A DNA stretch of 46,401 nt from the IMG/VR virus record IMGVR_UViG_3300005549_000004, positions 1-46,401 of that record; one strand, 5' to 3'. This document shows positions 17,058 to 28,700 of this stretch, one piece after another; position 1 is the stretch's first letter, and the number at the start of each line of letters is the position of its first letter. Source of the DNA: a virus. The position numbers and the translations under genes are program-made. The notes below the pieces were generated by a model. That model saw nothing but the letters and a program-made list of their open reading frames with translations. It searched no databases and had not been told where the DNA came from.

Positions 17058-18718
17058 GCCCCCGGGGGAAGGGTGTGGTGCCGCTCAACCTCAACTATCA
17101 GCAATTCCGCGCGATGCGCTGTAGCCGCGACAGCGCGCCCCCGAAACCCGACGAGGTGTACTACGCGCACGGGTTGATCATTGCTGACGCCGAGAACGGC
17201 GGTCCGCTACGGCAACAGGTGCACCCACAAACGGCACTGCTCTCCGGGACGACGAGCGCCAGCAAGATCCAAGCCCTTGTGGTGTTTACGCCTGGCGCGA
17301 CGCCGCACTACGTCGTCGTGATCGACGGCGCGGTGTACCTGGACGGCACGCTGTCGGTCACTCAAGCCAATTTCGCCACCGCGGGCATCACGTTCAGCAC
17401 CACCGCTGAGGTGTACGGCGTCCAGTTCGGAGCGCTGCTCGTCCTGCACGACGGGACCAATCGGCCGTTCACGTGGGACGGCACGGCAGGAGCGGGCGGG
17501 CTGGCGTCGCTGACCAACGCCCCGAGTAAGGTGTTCGGTCGTCCCGTCGTGTACTACGGCAAGCTGTTCTTCATCAAGAACGTCGCCGCGGCCGACGCCG
17601 ACCGCTCCACGCTGGTGTGGAGCGAGGAGAATCAAGCCAACACCGGCTACGAGGCGGGCGGCTTCAACAACGCGTGGACGCTGACGCAGAGTGGGCAGGG
17701 GTCGATGTACGCGTTGGTGGCGACCAACGAAGCCCTGTACTACTGGCGGCGGGACTCTGTGGGGAAGATCACCGGAGCGGTTACGCCAGACTTCGCGGCG
17801 GCGGGCGTCACCGACAGCGTGAGCCAAGCGTCTGGGACCATCTCCCCCCGCGGGGCCTGCTACTACGAGGGCTATCTCTGGTGGGTCAGCCCAACGAAGC
17901 GCCCCTTCCGGGTGCCAGTGGGCGGTCGCGGTGCTGAACCCATCTGGACCGACATCGCGGCCGACATCGACGCGTACCTCCCCCCCAGTACGAGCGCCGT
18001 GTCGGTCGACCCGTGCCCGATGTACCACGGGGTGCTAGTGGGGTTCGCGCGGGCCGGAGGCACGAGCTGCGACATGCAGTACGTGTTCAGCTACCGCACT
18101 GGTCGGTGTCTCGGACGGCTCGGTCTGCCGAGCCCGATCACGACCTACCCCAAAGAGACCGTCTCCCTACGTGACGACACTGGACAGCTCAAGATGATCC
18201 AGTACGTCGCGAGCGCAGGACTCAACGGATTGGGTTCTGCGGTGTACAAACTCCAAGCCCTAGAGGGCAACTGGTCGGTCGCGAACGGCACCGACATCCC
18301 GTGGTTCGTGCTCGTGCCGTTCGGTGACCAGTCGGCGGCTCGGGTCATGACGCGCCTCATGGAACTGGACCTGACCGTGAGCTTCGGCCAGACGGCGACG
18401 AACCCTGCCACGAGTGTGAGCGTTACGCCCGTCGAATTGCGGTCCGTGTCGCACGTGAGCACCGAGTGGTCGCCAGACGCCGCCCATCTCACTGCGATCG
18501 GCGCCGCCCAGAGCGTCGGCGTGCCGGGCTTCCTGAACCGAGCGGGCTTCCGACACGCGGCGTGGGGCCTCCAATCGCTCCGGCGCGGCGGGTACTTCGG
18601 ATTGCAATTCTCGGGTCTCGCGGGTGCCGCTACGACGGCATTTCTCCAGGTAGAGTCCATCCACGTGGACGGCGCGTACGAAGCGGTGACGGCGGGTTTC
18701 GTGGACGCGACCACGTGA
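17054..18718 (+). CDS. Tail hub/nozzle, P22 gp10-like, 554 aa
   Basis: The length, the position after the adaptor, and many short repeated beta segments with Trp and Gly (YGVQFGALLVLHDGTNRP, then VVYYGKLFFIKN, then ALYYWRRDSV) fit the beta-propeller hub proteins that seal the short tail of P22-like phages. The true start is ATG 17054, in ATGA overlap with the adaptor stop. The C-terminal 100 residues hold further beta strands. The specific role is inferred. Confidence 0.65.
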   Translation: MSPRGKGVVPLNLNYQQFRAMRCSRDSAPPKPDEVYYAHGLIIADAENGGPLRQQVHPQTALLSGTTSASKIQALVVFTPGATPHYVVVIDGAVYLDGTLSVTQANFATAGITFSTTAEVYGVQFGALLVLHDGTNRPFTWDGTAGAGGLASLTNAPSKVFGRPVVYYGKLFFIKNVAAADADRSTLVWSEENQANTGYEAGGFNNAWTLTQSGQGSMYALVATNEALYYWRRDSVGKITGAVTPDFAAAGVTDSVSQASGTISPRGACYYEGYLWWVSPTKRPFRVPVGGRGAEPIWTDIAADIDAYLPPSTSAVSVDPCPMYHGVLVGFARAGGTSCDMQYVFSYRTGRCLGRLGLPSPITTYPKETVSLRDDTGQLKMIQYVASAGLNGLGSAVYKLQALEGNWSVANGTDIPWFVLVPFGDQSAARVMTRLMELDLTVSFGQTATNPATSVSVTPVELRSVSHVSTEWSPDAAHLTAIGAAQSVGVPGFLNRAGFRHAAWGLQSLRRGGYFGLQFSGLAGAATTAFLQVESIHVDGAYEAVTAGFVDATT

Positions 18719-19815
18719 CCGCCCAGAAAACTCGGTGGCACGCGAACGGGGCGGTGGACCTGAACGGCGTGGGCGTCTCGCTCCGCCGCCTGGACCAGGT
18801 GCTGAACGGGCCCGTCCTCTACGCCGACGACGACCTCACGCTCACGGGCACGGTCACTGTGAACCCGGGACCGCTGATTGTCGGCGTGGACCCGGGCGGC
18901 ACGCAGGCGCTGCGAGTGGGCGGCGCGGCGCACGTATCAGGCGACCTCACGCTCGACGGTCGCCTCACCTTCACAGCCGCGAGCGCCAAGATCCTACTCG
19001 GCGCCACCGTGCTGTCGTTCCGCACCAGCGCCGACAGTGCAACCGTCATGTCCATCAATCCAACTGGCGGCCTGCGCGTGACCGGGTCGTCGGCCGAGGT
19101 GGTACTGGACGCGCGCAGTGGGGGCGGCAATCCGTGGGAGCTGTATGCCCCGACCACCGCCAGCTATCGGCTGTACCACGCCAGCGACCAGTACATCTTT
19201 ACCGACACGGAGTTCACCCCGGCCACCGATGGCGGCAAGACGCTCGGCACCGCGAGTGCCCGGTGGGGCGACGTGCGGTCGAATGGCGTCGTGTACTTGT
19301 CGGCGGCGGCCGCGAAGATTGTCCCCGGGAGCACGAGCCTGAGCTGGCGCAACAACGCGGACAGCGCGGACAACCTCCTCATCACTGACGCCGGCGCCGC
19401 AACGTTCCGGTCGACGGTGGGTGGCATCACCACCCTCACGGCCACGACCTTCCAGTCGGCTGGTGCCAACCCTGCCTCCTCGGGCACGGTCGCACTGGCG
19501 AACCTCGAAGGCGTCAAGTGGCGCAACGCGGCCAACAGCGGCGACGTATCGTTGTCGGTGGACTCGAACAACGACCTTGTGTACTCGGGCACGTCGGCAC
19601 GGGACATCAACGTCAGCGGCGGGGCCACTGGTGGCTACCGGGTCGGGAGCACCAAAGTCGTGGGCACGCGCAAGACGGGCTATACTAACGCGATGACGGG
19701 GACCAAGAACCGAGCCGCCGCGTATGACACGAGCACAATCACGCTCCAACAGCTCGCGGAGCGCGTCGGCGCGCTGCTCGACGACCTGACCACGCACGGC
19801 CTGATCGGAGCGTAG
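18715..19815 (+). CDS. Tail fibre or appendage protein, 366 aa
   Basis: This fibre-type protein has a repeating beta pattern and the signature DGGKTLGTASARWGDVRS, typical of phage tail fibres. A C-terminal helical part (TITLQQLAERVGALLDDL) is suited to trimerisation. GTG 18715 overlaps the hub stop by 4 bases. It is a second candidate receptor-binding element beside the tailspike at 5207. Confidence 0.7.
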   Translation: MTAQKTRWHANGAVDLNGVGVSLRRLDQVLNGPVLYADDDLTLTGTVTVNPGPLIVGVDPGGTQALRVGGAAHVSGDLTLDGRLTFTAASAKILLGATVLSFRTSADSATVMSINPTGGLRVTGSSAEVVLDARSGGGNPWELYAPTTASYRLYHASDQYIFTDTEFTPATDGGKTLGTASARWGDVRSNGVVYLSAAAAKIVPGSTSLSWRNNADSADNLLITDAGAATFRSTVGGITTLTATTFQSAGANPASSGTVALANLEGVKWRNAANSGDVSLSVDSNNDLVYSGTSARDINVSGGATGGYRVGSTKVVGTRKTGYTNAMTGTKNRAAAYDTSTITLQQLAERVGALLDDLTTHGLIGA

Positions 19816-19816
19816 G

Positions 19817-20050
19817 ATGAGCAAGGTGGTGAAAGAGCGGCGGTTCCCAGTGAGCCAGCAGACGCGCGACCTGGTGGCCACAGCGCAGCAGGACGTGAAC
19901 GTCGCCCAGGAGCGGCTCAACCTGATCCTGTCGACGGTGTTCGCGGGCGCCGGAGTGAGGCTCAAGGCGGTGGCGCCGCAGCAGATCGTGAAGGACAACG
20001 GCAAGTGGTGGTTCGTGTACACGACCCCGAACGGCAAGGAGTCTCCATGA
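19817..20050 (+). CDS. Hypothetical protein, 77 aa
   Basis: The N-terminal half is a helix (TRDLVATAQQDVNVAQERLN) and the C-terminal half is beta-like (QQIVKDNGKWWFVYTTP). Proteins of this shape often precede the ejection proteins of podoviruses. The start at ATG 19817 lies two bases after the previous stop. The function is not known. Confidence 0.6.
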   Translation: MSKVVKERRFPVSQQTRDLVATAQQDVNVAQERLNLILSTVFAGAGVRLKAVAPQQIVKDNGKWWFVYTTPNGKESP

Positions 20051-20769
20051 GCGGTCCCTCGGCGTCTCGACTGGCGAAGGCGGGAGGCGACCAGCGCGTC
20101 GCCCTCCAGCAGCTCACCGCCGAGTACAACGCGGGCGCGCAAGGCTGGAGCCCGGCGCAGAAGGCGGCCTACGAAAACCCCGCCACGCACGACGCCTTCG
20201 CCACGCGGCTCATCAACCAGAGCACGAAGGGCAAGTTCTCGGGCCCATTCGGCGGCGTAGCGAAGGTGGCCCTGAAGGCGGCGCCGTTCGTCCTACCCCT
20301 GATCCCGGGCGTGGGGCCGCTGGCTGCGGGCGTGGCCTCGGCCGCCGCTGGGAAGCTCTCCGGCAAGAGTTGGGGGCAGTCGCTGACGCAGGGAGCCCTG
20401 ACGGGCGCGGGCTCGGCGCTGCTGGGCGGCAAAGGGTACAAGGGCGTGAGCGGGGTGCTGGGCCGGGCCAAGAGCGCGGTCAAGGCCGCAGGTGCCACGG
20501 GCATCGGCAAGGCCGTCGCGAAGGACCCCCTAAAGGCGGCGCAGATCGGGCTTGCGGGGGCGAGCGCCATCCAGGGAGCGAAGCGCGCCAGTCAGGCCGA
20601 CTCGCTGATCGATCGGGCGACCGGGAACCTGCCCGCGTTCACGCCGAGCCGGCGCGTGGACCTGTCGCAGATCTTCAACGACCCGAACAACCCCTACGCG
20701 GCCCAGCCGCCCACCACCATGCTAGGGGCTCCGGGGGCGGCGCGTAGGGCGCTAGCGGGAGTGGCCTGA
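20047..20769 (+). CDS. Internal/ejection-type virion protein, 240 aa
   Basis: Residues of about 75-140 are hydrophobic and Gly/Ala-rich (FVLPLIPGVGPLAAGVASAAAG), flanked by helical basic regions. This is the composition of podovirus proteins carried in the head and ejected into the cell envelope. It starts at an ATGA overlap and is the first of four similar genes. The ejection role is inferred from composition and order. Confidence 0.6.
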   Translation: MSGPSASRLAKAGGDQRVALQQLTAEYNAGAQGWSPAQKAAYENPATHDAFATRLINQSTKGKFSGPFGGVAKVALKAAPFVLPLIPGVGPLAAGVASAAAGKLSGKSWGQSLTQGALTGAGSALLGGKGYKGVSGVLGRAKSAVKAAGATGIGKAVAKDPLKAAQIGLAGASAIQGAKRASQADSLIDRATGNLPAFTPSRRVDLSQIFNDPNNPYAAQPPTTMLGAPGAARRALAGVA

Positions 20770-22196
20770 TGCTCGCCACCGACGCGACGCTCGACCCGCT
20801 CAAGCCGCGGACGACGACCACCACCGCGGTCGCGCCCACCGCTCCGAAGCCCACCACGACGACGCTGGCGGGCCTAGTGGCGGCTCCAGGAGCGCCACCG
20901 CCACCGGCGCCCACCGCTCCAGCCCCAACGGCGCCCGCTCCATCGGCCCCGTCCGCACCCGTCGCGACGACGGCGCCAGCCCCGTCCACCGCTCCGGCGG
21001 CGACGCAACTCACGCTCCCGAAGCCGCCCGCGCTGCCGAGCCTGCCGACGCCTGAGCCAGTGGTGCCGCCAGAAGCGACCGCGCCACCCCCGGTGCCGAC
21101 GCTTCCCACGCCAGAGCCCTCGGTGGCGCCAGTGGCGAAGACGACGCAGCTGTCACCGCTCGAGGAGAAGACGAATCGGCTCGCGAGCCTCGACAGCACA
21201 CCGGTAGCGGCGACCCCTCCGCCTTTGCCAGGGTTGCCCAAGCCGCAAGCGGTTCCCCTGCCCGACGTCGTCGGCGCAGTGGACCAACCGGCTGCCCGGC
21301 CTGCGCCCGGGACCCCCGACATCGGGGCCAGTCGGCCGCCAGACCTCAATCCACAGGGCGGCACCGCCCCGAAGCCCGCTGCCCCCGGCGACTTCGTGAC
21401 GGACTTCGGTCCGGGGAACGACCTGCGCTTCGAACAGATCAACCCGCTGGCCACGGCACGGCTGCGGCAGCTCCAGAGCGGAGTCGACACGGCGGCCGGA
21501 AAGCTCGCGAACGGGCCTGACCTGACCGCCGCCGCGCAGGAGAAGCTGCGCCTCCTCGAGGAGCAGAGCCAGCCGGGGTTCGAGCGGGCCCTGCAACAGG
21601 TGGGCCAGAAGGCGGCCGCGCTGGGGCGCCTCGGGGCTGGCATGACGACGTCCGAGCTGGGCGACGTGACCACCACGCGCGAGCGCGCCCTGTCGGACGC
21701 GCGCCGGCAGCTGGCGTCCGAGCTGGCCTTCGCGCAGGGTGGAGAGAACCGCGCCAATCTCTCCTCTCTCTCGGGACTCGAAGGGCAGCAGTACGGACAG
21801 GAAGCGGGACAGCGGGCCGAGGTGCGCGGTGAACGTGGCTACCAAGCCGACACCGCCCAGCAAGCGATGGAGAACCAGATCCGGCAGCGGGCGCTAGAGG
21901 AGGCCATCACCCAAGGCGAGTACGGGCGGAACTACTCGACGGCCGAGCTCGGGCTGCAAGGCGCGGGACTCCAGTCCCAGCTGGCGCAGGGCGAACAGGA
22001 AGCCGCAGGGAACACCCTGTCGGACTTGGCGCTCCAGGAGTCGCTCAAGCAGTACGGGCAGCGGCCCGGCGCGACGGCGGCCGCACCCGCCCCGACAGGT
22101 GCTCCAGCTCCTGGCGCACCGGCAGCGCCCAAGGGCTTCAAGTGGCAGAACGGCGTGCTCGTCCCACTTCAACCGGGTGAGGACCCCAACTACTGA
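20769..22196 (+). CDS. Internal virion protein, proline-rich, 475 aa
   Basis: The first 210 residues are disordered Pro/Ala/Thr-rich sequence. Residues of about 220-430 are charged and helical with Gln-rich repeats (RALQQVGQKAAALGRLG), and there is a short structured tail (PKGFKWQNGVLVPLQPGED). It begins at TGATG and ends at another TGATG. It probably forms part of the ejected complex with the neighbouring genes. No family is recognised. Confidence 0.6.
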   Translation: MLATDATLDPLKPRTTTTTAVAPTAPKPTTTTLAGLVAAPGAPPPPAPTAPAPTAPAPSAPSAPVATTAPAPSTAPAATQLTLPKPPALPSLPTPEPVVPPEATAPPPVPTLPTPEPSVAPVAKTTQLSPLEEKTNRLASLDSTPVAATPPPLPGLPKPQAVPLPDVVGAVDQPAARPAPGTPDIGASRPPDLNPQGGTAPKPAAPGDFVTDFGPGNDLRFEQINPLATARLRQLQSGVDTAAGKLANGPDLTAAAQEKLRLLEEQSQPGFERALQQVGQKAAALGRLGAGMTTSELGDVTTTRERALSDARRQLASELAFAQGGENRANLSSLSGLEGQQYGQEAGQRAEVRGERGYQADTAQQAMENQIRQRALEEAITQGEYGRNYSTAELGLQGAGLQSQLAQGEQEAAGNTLSDLALQESLKQYGQRPGATAAAPAPTGAPAPGAPAAPKGFKWQNGVLVPLQPGEDPNY

Positions 22197-22789
22197 TGGC
22201 GCGCATCAGTCTCGGCAACTTGGCCGTCGCGGGCGCCCGTGCCGCGGGTGGGCTGGCGCGTGGTCGCCTCGTAGGCACGCAGTTCCGGCTCCAGCAACAG
22301 GAGCGCGACCGCTCGCACCAGAACGAGGACCTGCGCCTCGCCATCGCCCTGGCCGCCGCGCAACGCGGGCAGTCGCAGGACGCCGCCCTCGACACCTTCC
22401 TGCACGGGCAGGACGAAGGACGCGACATCCCCCCGGGCCTCAGCCCGTCGGCCGCGCTGGGGATCTACTCGACCCGGCTCGCGACCAAGCGGGCGCGGAC
22501 GCCCTCGCCCAGCGAGCAGCGCGTCAGTCGCCGCGAGGGCGACGCGGACCTGCGCCGCAAGGCGGACGACTACGCCACCTATCTGGTGGGGGTGGCTGGC
22601 GGCGGGTCGAAGTGGACGGTCACGAACCTCGCCGGGGCGGTGCGCGCCCGCTTCCCGACGCTCGACCCCTCTACGGCGGGCGCGGTGGCCACCAGCGCGC
22701 TCGGCCTCGAACTGCGTCCACAGGCGGGTCCCAAGCTCGACGTCCAGGGGTTGTTGTCGGGGGCCGCCCAGCGGCTCCCGCAGGACTGA
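22196..22789 (+). CDS. Internal virion protein, 197 aa
   Basis: This basic, helix-rich protein (AAGGLARGRLVGTQFRLQQQ, then NEDLRLAIALAAAQRGQ) starts at the ATG of TGATG. It lies directly before the very large ejection protein, as podovirus internal proteins do. There are no cysteines or enzyme motifs. Confidence 0.6.
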   Translation: MARISLGNLAVAGARAAGGLARGRLVGTQFRLQQQERDRSHQNEDLRLAIALAAAQRGQSQDAALDTFLHGQDEGRDIPPGLSPSAALGIYSTRLATKRARTPSPSEQRVSRREGDADLRRKADDYATYLVGVAGGGSKWTVTNLAGAVRARFPTLDPSTAGAVATSALGLELRPQAGPKLDVQGLLSGAAQRLPQD

Positions 22790-22792
22790 CCC

Positions 22793-25700
22793 GTGGCCGA
22801 CGAGCCACAACTCCCCAGCGCCGCCGCCGCACGCGCGGCGCGGCAGATTCCCCCGGGGGCGATCCGCTCCATTCTCGAAGCGTACCGCGAGCGGCAACGC
22901 CGACGCGCGGAGGCGCTGATGGCGCAGCGGGCCGACGTACTGCCGGCCGCGCCCCTGCCGCCGGACGAAGCGGAGCGTCGCCTCGCCCGGGCCGGCAGTC
23001 CCGCGCGCGCTCTCGAGCCGCTGAGCTACAGCGCCGAACAGGCGCATGCTGTCGAGACCGACGCGCTGATGCAGTCAGCCACCCGGATGGCGCACGCCGG
23101 CGCAACAGGTCGAGCGCTCGTCCAAGCCACCCGCACCGCCGGAGCCCCCGTCGAAGCCGCCATCCAGCTCGCCGCCCCCGGTACGGAGACGCCCTACGGG
23201 CGTGGGGCTCGCGGCCTAGACGAGCTCAAGGCGGCGGGACTGGACCCCACCTCGCCTGCCGAGGCAACGATTGGGACGCTGGCCGGGTCCATCGGGCCGT
23301 TCGAAGCGGCCTCGGTGGCCACGGGACCGGTGACGAAGGCGCTGGTCTCGCGGTTGGCGGCGCGCGGCGTGCCGGGCGCTGTCCGCGAAGCGATCGGTGG
23401 GGTCGGGCACACGGCGGCGACCCTCTCGCTCGGCAGCGGGGCGCAGACTACCGTCGACGCCCTCGCGAATCGCGCCCCACTGGGCGAAGCGCTCGAGAGC
23501 GGGGTGCTCTCTGCGGCGTTGGCGCTCGAACCCACCCCCGTCAACCTCGCCCTGATGGCCGCAGGTGGGCTGGGCCGAGTCGGTGCCCGCGCGGGCCGCC
23601 TCAAGGAAGCTGGCTACGCGGAGCGCCTCGAGAACATCCGGGCCGAGCGCGCCGCGCGCGAGCGCGGGGAACCGTTCCAGCCGCCACTGCCCACCGAGGG
23701 ACCGGATCGCCTGCGGTCCCTGACCGACGCGGAGCTGGTGGCCCAGTCGCCTCAGGACCGGGAGCTGCTGCTCAGCCCGCAGGAGTACAGCGCGCGCGTG
23801 GCGGAAGCCCGCCGCCGGCCACCGTCCAGCCTGTTCCCGCCCGAGGCGCCACGCACCCCAGCACCGGAGCCGCGCCTACCCGCCGGTGCCCCTGAGGTGT
23901 TGGGCGGGACCGAAGCGGAGCGCCAGGCGCAGCTGCCCAAGCGCGGCGACCCGGGCGTCCTCGGCAGCGGTCCCATCCTGGGCGGAGGACGCGCCAACTT
24001 GCTGGCGGGGGGTGCCGGCGCTGCGGCAGGCTACGCACAGGGCGACACGCCTGAGGAGAAGGCCATCGGCGCGCTGGCCGGAGCCACCATCGGCAGTGGG
24101 ATCGTGGAGTCGCTGCGGCGCCGGCGGGGTGGCCGGTTGGCGTCGGGCCCCATCGTCCCGCACGAGGAGCGCCCCGCGCCGCTGGCGCCCGACGTGTCGG
24201 GCTTCCGCAGTCGGATGCGCACCGCGATTGAGACGGCCCCGTTCGCGCGCGGGACGGCCGAGCAGTGGCGCGCCCACCTGGCGAAGGGCGTCAATCAGGC
24301 CGAGCTGAAAGACACGGGGCTGGGCGCGTTCCTGGACGAGCGCAAGGGCCAGGTGCTGGACCGTGACGCCGTGCTGGCGGCGGGACAGCCGACCCCGGTG
24401 CACGAAGTGCTGTACGGCGAACCCAAGACGCGGACCTACGGGTTGGGGGACAAGGTTCTGACCCCCAGCGGCCGCGTCGGTGTCATCACCGAACAGCGGG
24501 AAGACGGTACAGCGGTCGTCAGCACACCGCGCCAAGGCGACCACGCACCCGCCACGGTGCGCGTTCACCACTCGCGCCTGCTGCCGCTAGCGGAGGAGCG
24601 CCCCACACCGCCCCGCTACGCCAAGCACCAGCTCCCCGGCGGGACCAACTACCGCGAAGTGGTGCTGACGACGCCACAGAATCCACCTCCACTGGGCCCC
24701 ATTAAGGTTGGCGAGCGCGTGGCGTCCCGGCCTGGCACGCTGGCCTCGAACAGTGTCGTGGGGCAGGTTGTCACGGTCAACCAGCGGCCCAACCGACTCG
24801 ACGTCGCTCTACGTGACGAGCATGGCCGCCTGTTCTGGGCCGACGCGAACGACCTGACGCGCGGGGCCGAGCTCGGTCGCCCCAGCTTCACCTCCTCCCA
24901 CTGGCCAGGGGTGGAGAACCCGGTGGCGCACATCCGGCTGACCGACCGGACCACACCCGACGGGAAGAAGGTCACCTTCCTCGAGGAGATTCAGTCCGAC
25001 GTGCACGAGCAGGGGCGTGAGAAGGGGTATCGCGGCGACCCGCAGGACTTCGAGGTGGTGCCCGACCCACACGACCCCACGAAGTCGCGCGTGCGCGAAA
25101 AGCGCACTGGGCAGCTGCGCCCGACGTATTACTCGACCCCGGAAGTGGCGCAGCGTGCCATCGACGGCGGACTCGAAGGCGCTAGTGGCGTGCCCCGCCT
25201 CCCCTTCAGCCGCACGGAGGACTGGGTGGGACTGGCGGTGCGCCGTGCGCTGGCCGAAGCGGTGCACACCGGGAGCGACCGGCTGGCCTGGACCACGGGG
25301 GTGCAGCAGGCGGAGCGCTGGAGCCAGCAGCTGCAGCGGGGGTTGAGCGGCGTGCGGTGGGACCCGGAAGGCAACGTGCTGGAGTTCCGGCGGCAAGGCG
25401 CCGAGCGGTGGGAGTCGTACGGGGACGACGTCACCCCCGACGAACTGTCGGGCGTGGTGGGGCGTCAGATTGCCGACCAGCTGAAGGCGCAGGCGGCGAC
25501 GCCGGGAATCCGGGCTCGGCTGTACCCGGACGAGCTCGGCCCGCAGGACGTCGCCAACCTCGCGACTGCCGTCGAGCGCGACCGCCGCACGCACAACCTG
25601 GGCAACCTGGAACGCCGGCTGCGTGACCTCGCCGACCGGCTGTACGAGGCGGGCGATGCCATCGAGGCGTCGAAGCTGGACAACTACACCAGCACCAGCA

Positions 25701-28700
25701 TCCAGAGCTACTGGCTGGACCGGGAGTTGACGGACGGGCAGGCGGTCAACTGGCGCACTGTCGAAGGCACGGACCTCGTCATCGGGGCGCAGGGGATGCG
25801 CACCTTCTACGACGAGATCGTGCCGCGGGTCGTGACCGACTACCTCAAGAAGCTCGGCGTCAAGGACGTGAAGGTGGAGGACACGCCGCTGGCTGGCCGA
25901 GCGCGACCACGCGGTGGACGGTTCACCGTCGAGGACTTGGAGCGCGTGAGCCAGGAAGCCGAGGCAGCGGGCGACCACGACGTCGCGGACGCCGCCGCTG
26001 ACGTGGCCAGCCTAGTGGGGCAAGCCGGAGAGGCCGACTTCGGGATGCAGGTCGTCCGCGAAGGTATCCCGAACATCCGGCTGCGCGAAGCGGTGACGGC
26101 GCGTCTCCGCGCGCCCGGACCCACGACGGGCGCGACCGTCCACTCTATCGCCATCACGCCGGAGCTCAAAGCGAAGGTGCAGAGCGGCGAGGGGACGTAC
26201 CTGTACAGCGGGCTCGACCCGACGCTCCTCAAGAAGCTGCCGCCAGAGGTGCTAGGTGGGGCCATCGGCGCCGGGGTAGGCGCGTCGCAGGGGAAGGACA
26301 CCAAGGAGCGCATCGCGCTCGGTCTCGCGGGCGCCGCTGTGGGCGCCGTCGGCGGGCGCCGCATCAGTCAGGCGCTGCGGGACCGGCGGGCGACTGCAGT
26401 CCCAGGAGCGGAGCGCGGGGCGGCTGCGGTGATGCCCGTAGAGGAGCGGCCTCCGGAAGTGCCCCGCGAACCGGAACGCCAGCTGCGGCTGGTGCCTAAC
26501 GAGCCGGCGGCGGGCGCGCCAGCGGCGCAGCCTGGCGGGTTGCCCGTGGAACCGCCCGTCCGTCCGGCGGACTACGTCAACCCCGCCAAGTTCGACCTCG
26601 ACCCGACGGGCCACGTGCGGCTCGACGCGGAAGTGGAGCGCCTCGTTACGCAGACCGGCCTGCACCCCAAGACGGTGGTGACCCACGCGGAGGTGCGCCG
26701 TGCCGCCGATGACCTGGGACTGGACCTGAACGCGCCGGACCAGCAGGTGAACCGGCGGATCAGCGGCGCGAAGCTGCTGGCCATACGTAACGTGGTCAGC
26801 GCCAACATCGCCCGCAGCGAGCAGCTGGCGCACGAGCTGGCCGAACCGACCACCCTCAGCGCTGAGCGCCGCACCGAAGTGACGCGCCAGCTCACGGCGC
26901 TGGACGTGCAGAACTCGAACCTGTTGAGCGAGTTCATCCGGGCGCGGAGGGCAGCGGGCCGGGAGCTGAACGCGCTCAAGATCGTGGCGAAGCGCAGCCT
27001 GGACCCGGCCGTGTGGTGGGCCAAGGCCCGGGCGCTGGCGGGACGGGACCTGACCGCCGAGGAGCTGTCGACCATCCGGCGGCTGGTGGAGGAGCGGGAT
27101 CGCGCCGGGCTGGTGCAGACGGTCAGCCGCCTGCGCACGTCGACCGTCGGGGAGCAGCTAACCACGCTCTGGAAGGCGGGCCTGCTCACCAACCCCAAGA
27201 CGCACGTGGTCAACATCACGGGCAACACGGCGATGGCCGCGCTGGAGACGGCGAAGGACCCCGTGTCGGCCGGGTTCGACTGGCTGCTGTCCCTCCGGAC
27301 GCAGCAGCGGACCAAGGGTGGGCTCAACCGCTTCCTGCCCGGCGCGTCAGCCCGAGGGATCAGCATCGGTCTGCGGGAGGCGCACGAGGTGTTGAAGGGG
27401 CGGTTGGCGGGCACCCAGCTGGAGCGCGGCACGCTGCCGCGGGAGACGGTGATCGACCTACCCGGGCTGCCCAAGAGCGCCAACGCCTTGCTCGACGGGT
27501 ACCAGCGGTGGGTCTACCGGATGCTCGGCGCCTCGGACCAGGTCTTCGTCAGCCTCGCGCTGCAGCGCTCGCTCGCCGAACAGGCCAACCTCGCGGGCAA
27601 GCGCATGGGGATGCGCGGCGTGCAGCTGCGCGAGTACGTGGCCGGGATTCAGCGGGGCGAGGGTCCCTTGGCCGACGTGATTACGGCGCAGGCCGTCAAG
27701 GACGCCAACATCGCCACCTTCCACGACGTCACGCGGCTGGGCCGCGCGGCCGCCAGCTTCGCGAAGGAAGTGCCCGGTGGGCAGTTCATCGTGCCGTTCC
27801 AGAAGACCCCGGGCGCCGTGGCGACGCGCGTGCTGGAGTACTCGCCGCTGGGACTGGGGAAGGGCATCGTCGATGCCGTGCGCGTCGGCCTGAAGGGCAA
27901 GGACGCACCGCCCGCGTTGCAGCGGATCGCGGCCGAGGAGCTGGGCCGCGGGGCCACCGGGTCGGGCCTCGTGTACCTGGGCTACATGTTGGCGCACTAC
28001 GGCCTGATGACGGGCGCGGTGCCGACCACGGGCAGCCGCGAGCGGCAGCAGTGGCTGCAGGAAGGCAAGCGCCCCAACGCGCTGCTGGTAGGCAAGAACT
28101 GGCTGGAGATCGGGCGCCTCTCCCCGGTGGGCAACCTGCTGGCGCTGGGGGCGAACCTGCGGCGTGCCGTGGAGGAGCCCAAGACGCCCGACCTGGCTGG
28201 CCGCGCGGCCGAGGTGGGCTTCTCGGCGCTGCGCACCGTGGCGGATCAGCCGTTCGTCACCGGCGCGAGCCAGGCGCTGGCCGCCATCCAGGAGCCCGAG
28301 CGGGAAGCTAGCCGGTTCGCGCAGGGGCTGGCCGCGAGTGTGGTGCCGGCCGCAGTGGGCGCCGTGGCGCGCGGGACTGACGTGGGGCGCGTGCCGGAGC
28401 TAGAAGCCGCCGGACCGTTCAGTGGGGTGGCGGGGGCGGTCGCCGAGCGGATCCCCGGGGTGCGCAAGGCGCTCCCCGCCAAGCGCGACGCCTTCGGGCA
28501 GCGCGTGTCCAGCCGCGGCATCCTGAACGCGATGTTCAGCCCGACGACGGCCAGCCCCGACCTGCGGCAGTCGGACCCCGTGGTGGGCGCCCTGGCCGAC
28601 GCCGGCTACGCCGTGCCGCGACTGCCGAAGCGCCACGGGGAAGGCGCCATCGCCTACGAGCAGCGCCAGCGACTCTACGGCGCGGTGACGCGCGCCGCAC

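Noticed and set aside
22099-28311. Plus-strand alternate frames of 598 and 432 codons inside the giant ejection gene
   Set aside because: Arg/Gly/Pro-rich sequence with no family pattern, overlapping a much better frame. No evidence of programmed frameshifting.
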